Assembly (NCBI GenBank): GCA_949290035.1
Contig: CASEQO010000046.1
Location: 1 to 17,016 of the forward strand
DNA length: 17,016 nucleotides
Origin: an uncultured Mycoplasmataceae bacterium
GTDB lineage: Bacteria > Bacillota_I > Bacilli_A > Mycoplasmatales > Mycoplasmoidaceae
Direction: 5' to 3'
Shown here: piece after piece, positions 1 through 7,729 of the stretch
How positions within the stretch are numbered: position 1 is the stretch's first letter
Layout of the letters: each line of letters begins with the position of its first letter
Notes under the pieces: model-generated
Databases searched by the model: none
What the model was told of the DNA's origin: nothing
What the model saw: only the letters and a program-made list of their open reading frames with translations
Position numbers and translations under genes: made by a program

Positions 1-658
1 AGCTAAAACTAAAACATTATCTAACCAAGAAATTAGTGATATGCTAGCAATTAATGGAATCAATTTTGATAAATTATATAATGATGCAAAAACTCAAGCA
101 GAAATTGAATCTAATACAAAAGGAGGTGGAGGAAGTAAGCCTCCAATATCTCCACCTGACATAAATACTAATTATCCAAAAGATCCATCTATATTACAAG
201 CTATAGAGATATCACAACAAGATTTAAGTATTAGAAATGGATTTGCAATAGCTTATTCTGCTGTTTTACCTACATTAACAATTGCATCAGGAGTATTAGC
301 ATTTTTCACGTGTGGAATAAGTGTTGCTGCAGTAGCGTTAGATATAGCTTTTTGTGGTATGGAAATAGCTAATGCACGAGAAGAATATTATTTGGCTTGT
401 GATGTTGAAAAAATATTAAAAAAAATTCCTAGTAATTATATAAATTACAAATTAAACAAATTTTTTGACAAAATAGCTCAAGATGATTCTTTGAAAAATC
501 TGGCAGGGTTGAAGGATAATTTTTTATTTAAATTTTTGAAGACAACAAAAACTTTAAAGATAAATTTAAAGGTAATTAGTAAAAGTGTTTCATTTTTAGC
601 TATGGCTGTTCAAATTGCAATGCCTATCTTAGAAGATCTTATTATGAGAATATATTAG
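1..658 (+). CDS. membrane-associated protein of unknown function, copy A1 (5' end outside window)
   Basis: I do not recognise a named family. The frame is open from base 2 to the TAG at 656-658, so the N-terminus lies before the window. The visible 218 residues are the C-terminal paralogue of the protein at 1636-2799: the stretch AKTKTLSNQEISDMLAING is near identical, followed by a GGGGS segment and a proline-rich linker. Next comes a strongly hydrophobic Gly/Ala/Ser-rich stretch (GFAIAYSA...ISVAAVALDIAF, encoded about 238-350) that could be a membrane hairpin. A charged amphipathic C-terminal part ends in MPILEDLIMRIY, also shared with the paralogue. No TGA codon occurs in the visible part. 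A small membrane protein gene (669) follows after 10 bases. By analogy with A2 the missing part should carry an N-terminal membrane anchor or signal. Function unknown. Confidence 0.8.
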   Translation, partial: AKTKTLSNQEISDMLAINGINFDKLYNDAKTQAEIESNTKGGGGSKPPISPPDINTNYPKDPSILQAIEISQQDLSIRNGFAIAYSAVLPTLTIASGVLAFFTCGISVAAVALDIAFCGMEIANAREEYYLACDVEKILKKIPSNYINYKLNKFFDKIAQDDSLKNLAGLKDNFLFKFLKTTKTLKINLKVISKSVSFLAMAVQIAMPILEDLIMRIY

Positions 659-668
659 GATTAATATT

Positions 669-949
669 ATGATGAGATCGACTCACAATAAAGAAAGATG
701 AATTAAAGAATTTAGAGGATTCATATTTATCACAACCTTTTTTTCATTAATTTTTTTAATTTATATTATTATTTCAACTATATGCTATAATATTTGTTAT
801 TAACTGATCAAATTTTGCTCTGATTAATAATTATACAAGGGGTATGTTTAATGATTCCAATGATGCCGTTAATTCATGTCATCTGTAAATATCCTGATTG
901 ATATTTTGAACCATGAGAGCAAGAAGAAGATAATGATAGGTGATATTAA
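669..949 (+). pseudogene. small two-helix membrane protein, copy B1, frameshifted
   Basis: This is the counterpart of the intact 95-residue gene at 2802-3089, but its reading frame is split. The first part starts at ATG 669 behind AGGA (657-660), reads MMRSTHNKERWIKEFRGF, then a hydrophobic helix (IFITTFFSLIFLIYIIIST), and hits TAA at 801-803. A second frame, open from about 791, continues the similarity: a second hydrophobic stretch (ILLWLIIIQGVCLMIPMMP), a charged tail, and the same final WY-stop found in B2, ending at TAA 947-949. Joining the two frames near 790-800 gives a protein aligned end to end with B2, so one base has been lost or gained, or a frameshift is used. TGA codons are read as Trp. 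The terminal TAA overlaps the ATG of the next gene. Confidence 0.65.
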
Positions 950-1530
950 TGTTATTTAAAAAAATTAAAAGAAAAAGATATTATAGATTGGCTTTTATAA
1001 TGGTTATACCTTTGTCTATTTGTACATTAGGTATAATAGCTTTTTCAATTTGGGGATTAGTTGTAGGAACATCTAGAAATAATCAAAAAAGTGAGATAGA
1101 AAAATCAAATGGTATTTTTGATAATTCTTATAAATATATAAAAAATACAACAAATTATTCAAATTATTTTTATAAATTTTATGATGATTGTTTAAAGGAA
1201 TATTTTCCTAGTTCCATCAATCTATCAAGTTTTAATAAAGCTGTAAAAATTTTTAAAAAAGATAAAAATAAAAAAGAAATATTCTTAACATATATAAAAA
1301 ATATAGAATATCAAGATGAACCAAGTGATAGTTTATACATGGAATATTCATATTCAATATCAAAGACAATAAGTAAATTAAAAGAAATAGATTTTAGTGT
1401 ATATGCAGAGTCAAATATATTGGTAGTTGGATCAATATCATTAGGTATTTCTATATTATTAATAATTTTTATATTATGTATAATTTTAGAAAGAAGAAAT
1501 CTTAGATTGATTAAGGATGTTAAAGAATAA
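949..1530 (+). CDS. two-pass membrane protein of unknown function
   Basis: 193 residues, not assignable to a known family. The N-terminus is very basic (MLFKKIKRKRYYR), followed by a hydrophobic helix at about residues 14-37. A polar Asn/Lys/Tyr-rich segment of about 115 residues comes next, then a second helix at about 157-183 and a short charged tail (ERRNLRLIKDVKE). By the positive-inside rule both ends are cytoplasmic and the middle domain is outside the cell. I chose ATG 949 because it overlaps the stop of B1 (TAATG at 947-951) with a weak AGG eight bases upstream. An in-frame GTG at 940 is possible but less likely. No TGA codon is present. It sits between the two A-B pairs and has no recognisable second copy. 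No function can be inferred beyond a surface-exposed membrane protein. Confidence 0.75.
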   Translation: MLFKKIKRKRYYRLAFIMVIPLSICTLGIIAFSIWGLVVGTSRNNQKSEIEKSNGIFDNSYKYIKNTTNYSNYFYKFYDDCLKEYFPSSINLSSFNKAVKIFKKDKNKKEIFLTYIKNIEYQDEPSDSLYMEYSYSISKTISKLKEIDFSVYAESNILVVGSISLGISILLIIFILCIILERRNLRLIKDVKE

Positions 1531-1635
1531 TTCTTCATTTTAAAAATAACTTTTTTGACAAATCATAAAAATATTAGAAAATAATTTTATAATTAGATGA
1601 TATAAATATTAATTCGTCGTGTGATTGGGAGAAAT

Positions 1636-2799
1636 ATGAGAGATTTTTTTAAAAAAATTAAAAATAATAAAATTAAGATTAGTATAGTATCAAGTACATT
1701 AGTTATGATTATTGCTACTAGTGTTTTATGTGGTGCATTAATACCTTCTACATCAAAACAAGTTCAAGATAATACTTACTATTATAAACCTGGAGAAATT
1801 AGATTTGATGATAATGGTAATTTATTAATACCTAAAGTGCTAGATGAAAATAATCCACTAGGAATTTATGAACATAATATCCCTGAAATGAATGATACTA
1901 TAGTTTCAGAAGAAATAAAGAATTCTAAATTTTATAAAGAAAAATTAGATATATTAATAAGTGAAAATAAAAATAATATGTGTAGTATTTTTGGTCAAGA
2001 AGTTCTAGAAACAAAAATAGTTATCAACGATGAATTAATTAATTTTTCTAAATACTTTATTCCTGAATTAGTTCTAGAAAAAGATAAAGAAGTAAAAGTA
2101 CAAGATATTATAGATCAAACTTATTCAATATCAGTTGAAAAAGCTAAAACTAAAACATTATCAAATCAAGAGATTAGTGACATGTTAGCAATTAATGGAA
2201 TCAATTTTGATAAATTATATAATGATGCTCAAGTTGAGGCTGAAAAAGAATTAAATACTAGAGGAGGTGGAGGAAGCGGACCATCTGTAAAACCTCCTCA
2301 TGTAGATAATAATTTTACAAATAATCCAACAATATCAGAAGCTAGACAGATTACAGAACAAGATATTAGCATTAGAAAAGGGTTCGCAATTGCATATTCA
2401 GCAATATTACCAACACTTACAATTGCATCAGGTGTATTAGCTTTTTTTACATGTGGAATAAGTGTTGCAGCTATAATTGCAGATATAGCATTTTCAGCAT
2501 TAGAGATTGGTAATGCATGAGCAGAATTTTACTTAGTAAAAGACTTAAAATCATTATTATGAGATATTGCAGAAGATCAAGCATCTGAAAAAATAAAAGA
2601 TTTTTTAAATAAAATAGCAAAAGATGAATCATTAAAATATCTTTCTGAATGAAGAGATAGTTATTTATTTAAATTTTTAAAAACAAAAAAAGTTATCAAA
2701 GTAAATTTAAATGTTGTTAAGTCCTATGTTTCTGCAATATCAATGGCAGTAAAAATTACTATGCCAATTTTAGAGGATCTTTTGATGAGGATTTATTAA
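1636..2799 (+). CDS. membrane-anchored protein of unknown function, copy A2 (full length)
   Basis: Full-length paralogue of the truncated gene at 1-658, 387 residues when TGA at 2518, 2560 and 2650 is read as Trp. Residues 1-40 have a basic start (MRDFFKKIKNNKIK) and one hydrophobic segment (ISIVSSTLVMIIATSVLCGALI), a signal anchor or uncleaved signal. The cysteine context (SVLCG) is not a good lipobox. A polar domain of about 170 residues follows, then the GGGGS segment, then the hydrophobic Gly/Ala-rich stretch at about residues 255-292, and an amphipathic C-terminus ending MPILEDLLMRIY. I chose ATG 1636 behind GGGAGA (1627-1632); GTG 1621 is an in-frame alternative adding five residues. 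B2 starts two bases after its stop. The layout (export signal, linker, hydrophobic hairpin, charged tail) would suit a membrane-inserting effector, but no homology supports this. Confidence 0.75.
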
Positions 2800-2801
2800 T
2801 T

Positions 2802-3089
2802 ATGGTAAATCCAATACTTTGATCAAATTGGGAAAAATGATTTAAGTCATCAATTTTTGCTACGACATACCTAGCTATATTTTATTTTATATCTATTATT
2901 ATATTAACTGTGTGTTATGAGTTATTTAGTATAAATTACGATATAGAATTATGATATATCATTATCCCAATACTATTAATAGGATTGTTTATTCCACTTA
3001 CTACAGCATGATTTGATAAATTTCTCTTTTTTAAAAATGAAACTTATGATAAAGAAAGACAAGGTGTAGATGAAGGAAAGTGATATTAA
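2802..3089 (+). CDS. small two-pass membrane protein, copy B2 (intact)
   Basis: 95 residues, intact only with TGA as Trp (five to six such codons), so standard-code gene finders would miss it. It starts at ATG 2802, two bases after the A2 stop, with GAGG about ten bases upstream, so translation is probably coupled to A2. The N-terminus is amphipathic and Trp-rich (SNWEKWFKS). Two hydrophobic helices at about residues 18-40 and 55-75 are separated by a short acidic loop (YDIEL). The cytoplasmic tail is charged and ends in GKWY. The frameshifted copy B1 has the same layout. Family unknown. Being small, membrane-bound and always next to an A gene, it is most likely the partner of A, for example a chaperone, anchor or protective protein. 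That role is inference. Confidence 0.7.
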
Positions 3090-3123
3090 TTTATCAAAAA
3101 ATTTTAAAAAATATATTGATATA

Positions 3124-3157
3124 TTACCTAATAAACAACTATTTTTTATAATATAAT
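3124..3157 (+). promoter_or_regulatory. putative promoter of the ftsZ-like gene
   Basis: Two overlapping TATAAT hexamers lie at 3147-3152 and 3152-3157, about 35-40 bases before the ftsZ-like start. A weak -35 (TTACCT, 3124-3129) lies 17 bases upstream of the first. The ribosome binding site GGAGAA at 3181-3186 follows. In such AT-rich DNA a -10 match alone is weak evidence. Confidence 0.4.
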
Positions 3158-3191
3158 TAGAATATTGAAAATTAGTAAATGGAGAAATATC

Positions 3192-4775
3192 ATGAGTGGT
3201 AAAAATGATATAAATAAAGTTTTAAATAGTTCTGATGAATTAGACGGTTTAGATGAAAACTATGAATCAAAAAGATCTAATAATTTAGAACCTAGAAAAC
3301 CAATAATAGAAGAAAAAGATCCAGAACCAGTTATCAGTTCATATAATTCTAGATCATTATCTGACTACGAAAATGAAAATAATAATTACGAACCTAAGCA
3401 ATTATCTTTAGATGAAAATGTACATTATATTAATGATGAACCATCAAGAGTTGAAGATAATAGTCAAAAGAAAATAACTATTACTAGAAATGTTGGAAAA
3501 GTTTTTGATGTTCCAGATGATGCGATTGTTCAAACTATGAAGGATAACAAAACATTTCATAAAAAATTTAATGTAAAAATTTTAGGTATTGGTGGTGCTG
3601 GTAATAACATTATTAGATATGTTTATAATTCAAGAACATGACCAGATTTTGTTGAAATTTGTGCATTAAATACTGATTATGTAGCTTTAAAAAATATGCC
3701 AGAATTAAATAATTCATTATATTTAATTGGACAAGATGAATTAAATGGTAACGGATCTGGTGGTGATCCTGAAATGGGTAAAAAAGCTGCAACTAGTGAT
3801 TCAGAAAGAATTAAGGAAATGTTAGAAGGTACTGATGTATTAATGTTAGTTGCTGGTTTAGGTAAAGGTACTGGTACAGGGGCTACACCAGTAATTGCTG
3901 AAATAGCTAAAGAATTAGGTATATTAACTATAGGTATATTCAACTTACCTTCTATTGCTGCAGAAGGAAATAAAACATACACTAATGCAATTAATGGATT
4001 AGAAAAATTATCTCTTATTTCTGATGGATATACTGCTATTAGTAATGATAAAATTATAGGTATGGATAGAGAAAGAATCTCTATTAAAAAAGCATATCAA
4101 GATGCAAATGAATATATTAGAACAATAATCGATGAAATTATAAATGTTATTACAAAAGCATCAGATGTTAATATTGACTTTTCTGATATTAAAAACTTTT
4201 TCAAAGATCAAAATGGTTTCTTATACTTAAAAGTAGATGTTGCTGATTATACAAAAGATGCTATTAAAGAATGTATAAAAGAAAAATACGAAAGAGGATA
4301 CACTGACATAGATATTAATGATTCTAGAAGTGCAATCTTTGATATTAAAATGAATGAAAATGTACCAAGTAATTTATTAGAACATAGTAGAACAGCAATG
4401 AAAGAAATTGTTAGATCAAATGATTTAAATATTGTTCAAGGCATATCATTCAATGATAAATATGAAAATGCAGAAATTAATATTCTAATAGCTGGTAAAT
4501 TTGATTTAGGTCAAATTAGAAATTCTTCATTAAATAGAATAGAGTCAAACGATTTTGACATGAACTATAATTTTAATGATGATGAAAAAGAATTAAATAT
4601 TGATGAATCATCAAAAGATTCAATGAGTAGCATATTAGAAGAATTTAATAATTCTTCTAATGATGAATATAATGGATTAGATATTCAAAATGATTTAAAT
4701 AATAAACAAGTTGATGAACCAAAAGAATTTGAAGAAAAAAAGAAAATCCCTTGATATAAAAGAATATTTCAATAA
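3192..4775 (+). CDS. ftsZ: FtsZ-family cell division GTPase with N-terminal extension
   Basis: 527 residues. FtsZ is the tubulin-like GTPase that polymerises into the division ring. The N-terminal ~115 residues are an acidic, Asn/Ser-rich, apparently disordered extension not found in ordinary FtsZ. The GTPase core then shows GGAGNN (134-139), LNTDYVAL, GSGGDPEMGKKAA, the tubulin signature as AGLGKGTGTGATPV (GKGTGTG at 224-230) and the catalytic T7 loop NIDFSD (327-332). In the signature the usual second Gly of GGGTGTG is Lys225. An acidic linker leads to a C-terminal IPWYKRIFQ resembling the FtsZ C-terminal peptide that binds membrane tethers. TGA at 3639 and 4752 is Trp. Start ATG 3192 follows GGAGAA at six bases spacing. 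A strong terminator follows. It is not next to mraZ/rsmH here, so it may be a divergent second FtsZ rather than the dcw copy. Confidence 0.88.
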
Positions 4776-4780
4776 TTTTT

Positions 4781-4812
4781 AAAAAGAGCAATTTATATAT
4801 TGCTCTTTTTTT
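4781..4812 (+). terminator. rho-independent terminator of the ftsZ-like gene
   Basis: The 11-base arm at 4781-4791 (AAAAAGAGCAA) pairs perfectly with 4800-4810 across an 8-base loop. The second arm runs into a T tract ending at 4812. It lies five bases after the stop codon. Confidence 0.9.
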
Positions 4813-4904
4813 GTTGCTAATTTTAACTAAATAATTATATCTATTAAAATAGGTATAATTTTTTAAAAATGTTTCAAATTTTAATAAAAATGTTATGTTA
4901 AATA

Positions 4905-4913
4905 TGTTATACT
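4905..4913 (+). promoter_or_regulatory. putative extended -10 promoter of the methyltransferase remnant
   Basis: TGTTATACT at 4905-4913 fits an extended -10 element (TG-N-TATACT), 25 bases before ATG 4938. No convincing -35 is visible. GAGG at 4929-4932 is the ribosome binding site. Confidence 0.35.
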
Positions 4914-4937
4914 AAAAAATACGAAAATGAGGTAAAT

Positions 4938-5915
4938 ATGTTTAAGATAGAAAAAGGTCAATTTTATACAGAAAGAGATATTTTTAATAATAATCAAGTT
5001 TTTTTAGACTTCATGAATAAAAATAATTTATGAAGAGAAAAAATTCTAGACCATTTTCTGGGAAAAATAATTTAATTCAATTTATAAAAAAAATTAATCC
5101 TTATATAAAATATTCATCATATGATATTGATCCAAAATCAATCGATGTTGAATACAATGATAGTATAAAAAATTGGAATTATTCTAATTATAATTTAGTT
5201 ATAACTAATCCACCATATTTATCAAAGCACTCTGCTAAGAGAATGAGAATAGATATAGACTTTGATGAATATGACGATTTATATAAACTTTCAATAGATA
5301 AATATATTAAAAACGTAAGATTTACAATTGCAATTATTCCAACTACATTAATAAATAGTAATAGAAAAAAGGATCAATGGTTTTTAAAAAAGTTAGCTAT
5401 ATTTCAATTACTTCCTAATAGAGAAAATTTTTCTGATACAGAACATCCAGTTGCATTAGCTTTTTTTTGATAATGAAAAAGAAGATGAAAAATTTAATTT
5501 TGATATATATGAAAATAATAAATATGTTGATAATTATGAGAATCTAATTTTAAAAGAAAGGGAGCTATTGACACCAAAAAATAAATATAAAGTTTTTTTC
5601 AACAAACCAAATGGAAATATTTGTGTTAATACAGGGGATAACACAAAAAATAAAGATAATATCAGATTTTTAGATAAAAATTGAATTGATGATTTAAAAA
5701 TTAAGAATACAGATAGACATAAAGTTAAATTAAATGTAGAGGGTATAGAAATTACAAAACAATCAATACAAGTTCTAAATGATAAAATTAAAGAATTAAG
5801 AGATAATAAGTGTGACTATTTATGATCATCTTTTAAAGGGGTTTCTCAAAACGGACATTTTAGAAAGAGAATTGATTTTCATACAATAAAAAAAATTATA
5901 AATTCTACTTTATAA
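4938..5915 (+). pseudogene. type II N6-adenine DNA methyltransferase, two frameshifts
   Basis: When intact this enzyme would methylate adenine in a restriction site. The order of motifs is that of gamma-type N6-adenine methyltransferases: motif X (KGQFYTE) at residues 6-12, motif I, then motif IV NPPY (ITNPPYLS, encoded about 5198-5221). The frame breaks twice. The start frame from ATG 4938 reads to LWREKILD and then ends at TAA 5073-5075, while the next frame supplies PFSGKNNLIQF; adding one base near 5049-5052 restores a good motif I (ILDPFSGKNN). That frame ends at TGA-TAA (5468-5473) after a run of eight T (5461-5468); dropping one T restores a frame open to TAA 5915. The restored product would be about 325 residues, close to family length. 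Its 3' end overlaps the endonuclease remnant on the other strand by 11 bases. Confidence 0.82.
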
Positions 5916-6560
5916 TTTTTTTTATTTCTCTTTCTATATTTTCAATATTAACTATTTTAATATTTTTATTTATATTTTTTAGTATGTCAATTCTTCTTTT
6001 ATTATAATATTTTCCATCTAAACAAAATCATACATTATTTATTGTTTTGGGACCTAAATTTTTTAATTGGATTATCACATCATTAAATTGATTATCTTGT
6101 GCTCCGCCATCTTTCATTTGTGTATTTATGAACCAAATAAATTATATTACCGTTTTTTAAGGTTTATTTTGAAATCAAGGGATTTTAATTTTTTTATTTT
6201 TTCTTGAATATCACTTTGATTTGAAATTTTATCGTTTATAGGATATAAAGCGTTTTTTCCATTAGCTGGTAATTTAACTATATCTATATGTTTTTTCTTT
6301 AAATGTTCTAATAATAAGTTTTCATAAACATTTTGTCTTTTAGGATCCTTCATTAATAATGTTATTATTACATCATTTCCTTTTAATAGTTCTTTTTCTA
6401 TTATTTCTTCATATTTTTCATCTAAATATGTTCTTTCAATAAATTTTTTAATTTTTAACTTAACATTTTCTGGAATAGATTTTGTTTCTAAAATTTCATC
6501 TCTAATTTTTTCTCTTTCATAATTTCAAATTTCTTTTATTATTTTTTCATATTTATCCAT
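5905..6560 (-). pseudogene. type II restriction endonuclease, frameshifted
   Basis: Partner of the converging methyltransferase remnant. From ATG 6560 (AGAGGT upstream) a frame of 137 residues runs to TAA at 6147, with one TGA read as Trp. It contains LLMKDPKRQNVYENLL and KLPANGKNALY, patterns I associate with type II restriction enzymes. A different frame downstream reads MKDGGAQDNQFNDVIIQLKNL...VWFCLDGKYYNKRRIDIL to TAG at 5905; GGAQDNQFNDV is typical of the same enzymes. A third frame in between (NGNIIYLVHKYTNE) fits the expected sequence too, so there are one or two frameshifts between about 6110 and 6170. The intact protein would be about 215 residues. The recognition site cannot be told from the sequence. 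It lies 13 bases after def and was probably co-transcribed with it. Confidence 0.75.
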
Positions 6561-6573
6561 GTCTACCTCTTGA

Positions 6574-7137
6574 TTAAACTTCGTTTCAATCATCTTTTTT
6601 AAAAAATGGATTTATTTTATTTATTTTATCATGGTACAAAAGCCCATTAGAATGATCTATTTCATGTTGCAAACAAATTGCTAGAAGTCCATCAGCATTT
6701 ATTATAATTTCTTGTTCATTAAATATATTTATTGCTTTAACTATAAGTTTTGATTTTCTAGGTACATATCCTTTTATATCATTTTTCACACTTAGACAAC
6801 CCTCACCATTTTTAATATATGCTATATTAGCTGATTCTTTAATAATTTCAGGGTTAGCTATTAAATATTTATGTTCTAATCCATTATCATCATCAAAATG
6901 AATATAAATGATTTTCTTAGAATATCCTATTTGATTTGCTGTTATACCTATACCAGGTCTAATAAAATATAATGCATCTTTATTTTCATAACATGCATCT
7001 ATATAATTTACCATTTTTGATATAGCTTCTCAGTCTTCATTATTTAATGGAAATATAACTTTTTCACATTCCTTTTTTAAAACAGGATTATCGTCATATT
7101 TTATTCATTTCATAGTTGGTTTCATTTTTTTTATCAT
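6574..7137 (-). CDS. def: peptide deformylase
   Basis: Removes the N-formyl group from the initiator methionine of new proteins, a metal-dependent cytosolic reaction. All three family motifs are present: GIGITANQIG (residues 62-71, Gln69), EGCLS (Cys114 as metal ligand) and QHEIDH (His158 and His162 as ligands, Glu159 catalytic). The full length is 187 residues, within the family range. TGA codons near residues 11, 36 and at the end (WNEV-stop) are Trp, so a standard-code reading gives a falsely short 142-residue protein. Start ATG 7137 follows GAGGA (7147-7143) at five bases spacing. It begins one base after the trmL stop, so the two are co-transcribed and probably translationally coupled. 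The Thr66-Ala-Asn variant of the first motif (usually AAPQ or AANQ) is a mild deviation. Confidence 0.95.
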
Positions 7138-7138
7138 A

Positions 7139-7651
7139 TTAATCCTCATATATTTTTTTGATTGTTTCTTTTCTATCAAGTGAATCAAAATCATTTAATA
7201 TTGAATAATGATATGCTATTATTGCAACACAATTTGATAGATTCATACTTCTAACATTTATTGAAGGTATTCTAATTGAATTCGATAAATATTTATTCAT
7301 TATAGTTTCAGGTAACCCTGATGACTCTTTACCAAATATAAAGAAAGTTTCACTTTTATTTAAATCATTATTTATTTTTATAGTATCAGGATTATTTTTT
7401 CCATGTCTTGTAATGATATAAAAATTATTTTCAAAATTTTTATTTTTATTTAAAAAATCATCAAAACAATCATATTCGAAATATTTTAAATCTTTTCAAT
7501 AATCAATACCAGCTCTTTTAAGCGTTTTATCATTTAATGTAAAACCATATGGTCTAATTAAATGTAACTTGCAATTAAATGCTACACATGTTCTTGCAAT
7601 ATTCCCTGTGTTTGCAGGTATTTCTGGTTCAAATAATACAATATTTAACAT
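7139..7651 (-). CDS. trmL: tRNA (cytidine(34)-2'-O)-methyltransferase TrmL (SPOUT family)
   Basis: Methylates the 2'-O of the wobble nucleotide of certain leucine tRNAs using S-adenosylmethionine. The 170-residue protein has the single compact SPOUT domain without extra domains that is typical of TrmL. The N-terminus [16 protein letters not shown] and the segment [24 protein letters not shown] are hallmark sequences. The C-terminal knot motifs [15 protein letters not shown] and [11 protein letters not shown] form the cofactor-binding trefoil knot. One TGA (Trp in DYW) is read through. I chose ATG 7651; an in-frame ATG at 7660 adds three residues but lies only about six bases from a TATAAT (7671-7666), too close to a likely transcription start. 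First gene of a minus-strand run with def and the endonuclease remnant, divergent from the EzrA-like operon. Confidence 0.94.
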
Positions 7652-7729
7652 AATCAACATAATAAATTATATTAAACAAAATTAAATATTAATATAATAA
7701 TATATATGCTTTATTAATTAGGAAATTAA
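7652..7729. promoter_or_regulatory. divergent promoter region, trmL (-) / ezrA-like (+)
   Basis: This 78-base AT-rich gap holds a TATAAT for the minus strand at 7671-7666 and one for the plus strand at 7693-7698. No good -35 hexamer is evident for either. AGGAA at 7720-7724 is the ribosome binding site of the plus-strand gene. Confidence 0.4.

Larger units (their letters stand above)
1..3089 (+). repeat. tandem duplication of an A-B gene module
   Basis: Two copies of a gene pair lie head to tail: 1-949 (A1 fragment, B1 broken) and 1636-3089 (A2, B2). Equivalent positions near the left edge are offset by about 2,140 bases (base 2 corresponds to about 2142), and over the first 80 or so bases the nucleotide match is almost complete. 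The copies then diverge clearly, with the hydrophobic segment and the last residues of A best conserved. Gene C (949-1530) separates the copies and has no clear second copy, so the duplicated unit was either A-B-C with later loss of one C, or A-B only. Confidence 0.7.

Noticed and set aside
121..135. GGGGS as a sign of an engineered fusion or vector contamination
   Set aside because: It occurs in both diverged paralogues within native AT-rich sequence, so it is natural.
1720..1737. Lipobox in the A2 protein (SVLCG)
   Set aside because: The position before Cys is Leu rather than a small residue, and the helix continues, so a signal anchor is more likely than a lipoprotein.
3070..3156. Short 28-codon reading frame overlapping the end of B2, a possible remnant of a second gene C
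   Set aside because: No convincing similarity to C beyond the junction bases, no good ribosome binding site, and it runs into the putative ftsZ promoter.
3677..3982. Open frame on the minus strand inside the ftsZ-like gene
   Set aside because: Antisense shadow of a well supported GTPase core; no start signals or recognisable product.
4890..4920. Resemblance of the region before the methyltransferase to the 32-bp array element (ATGTTA, TACTAAAA)
   Set aside because: The matches are short and AT-only, without the dyad or the spacing; chance is sufficient.
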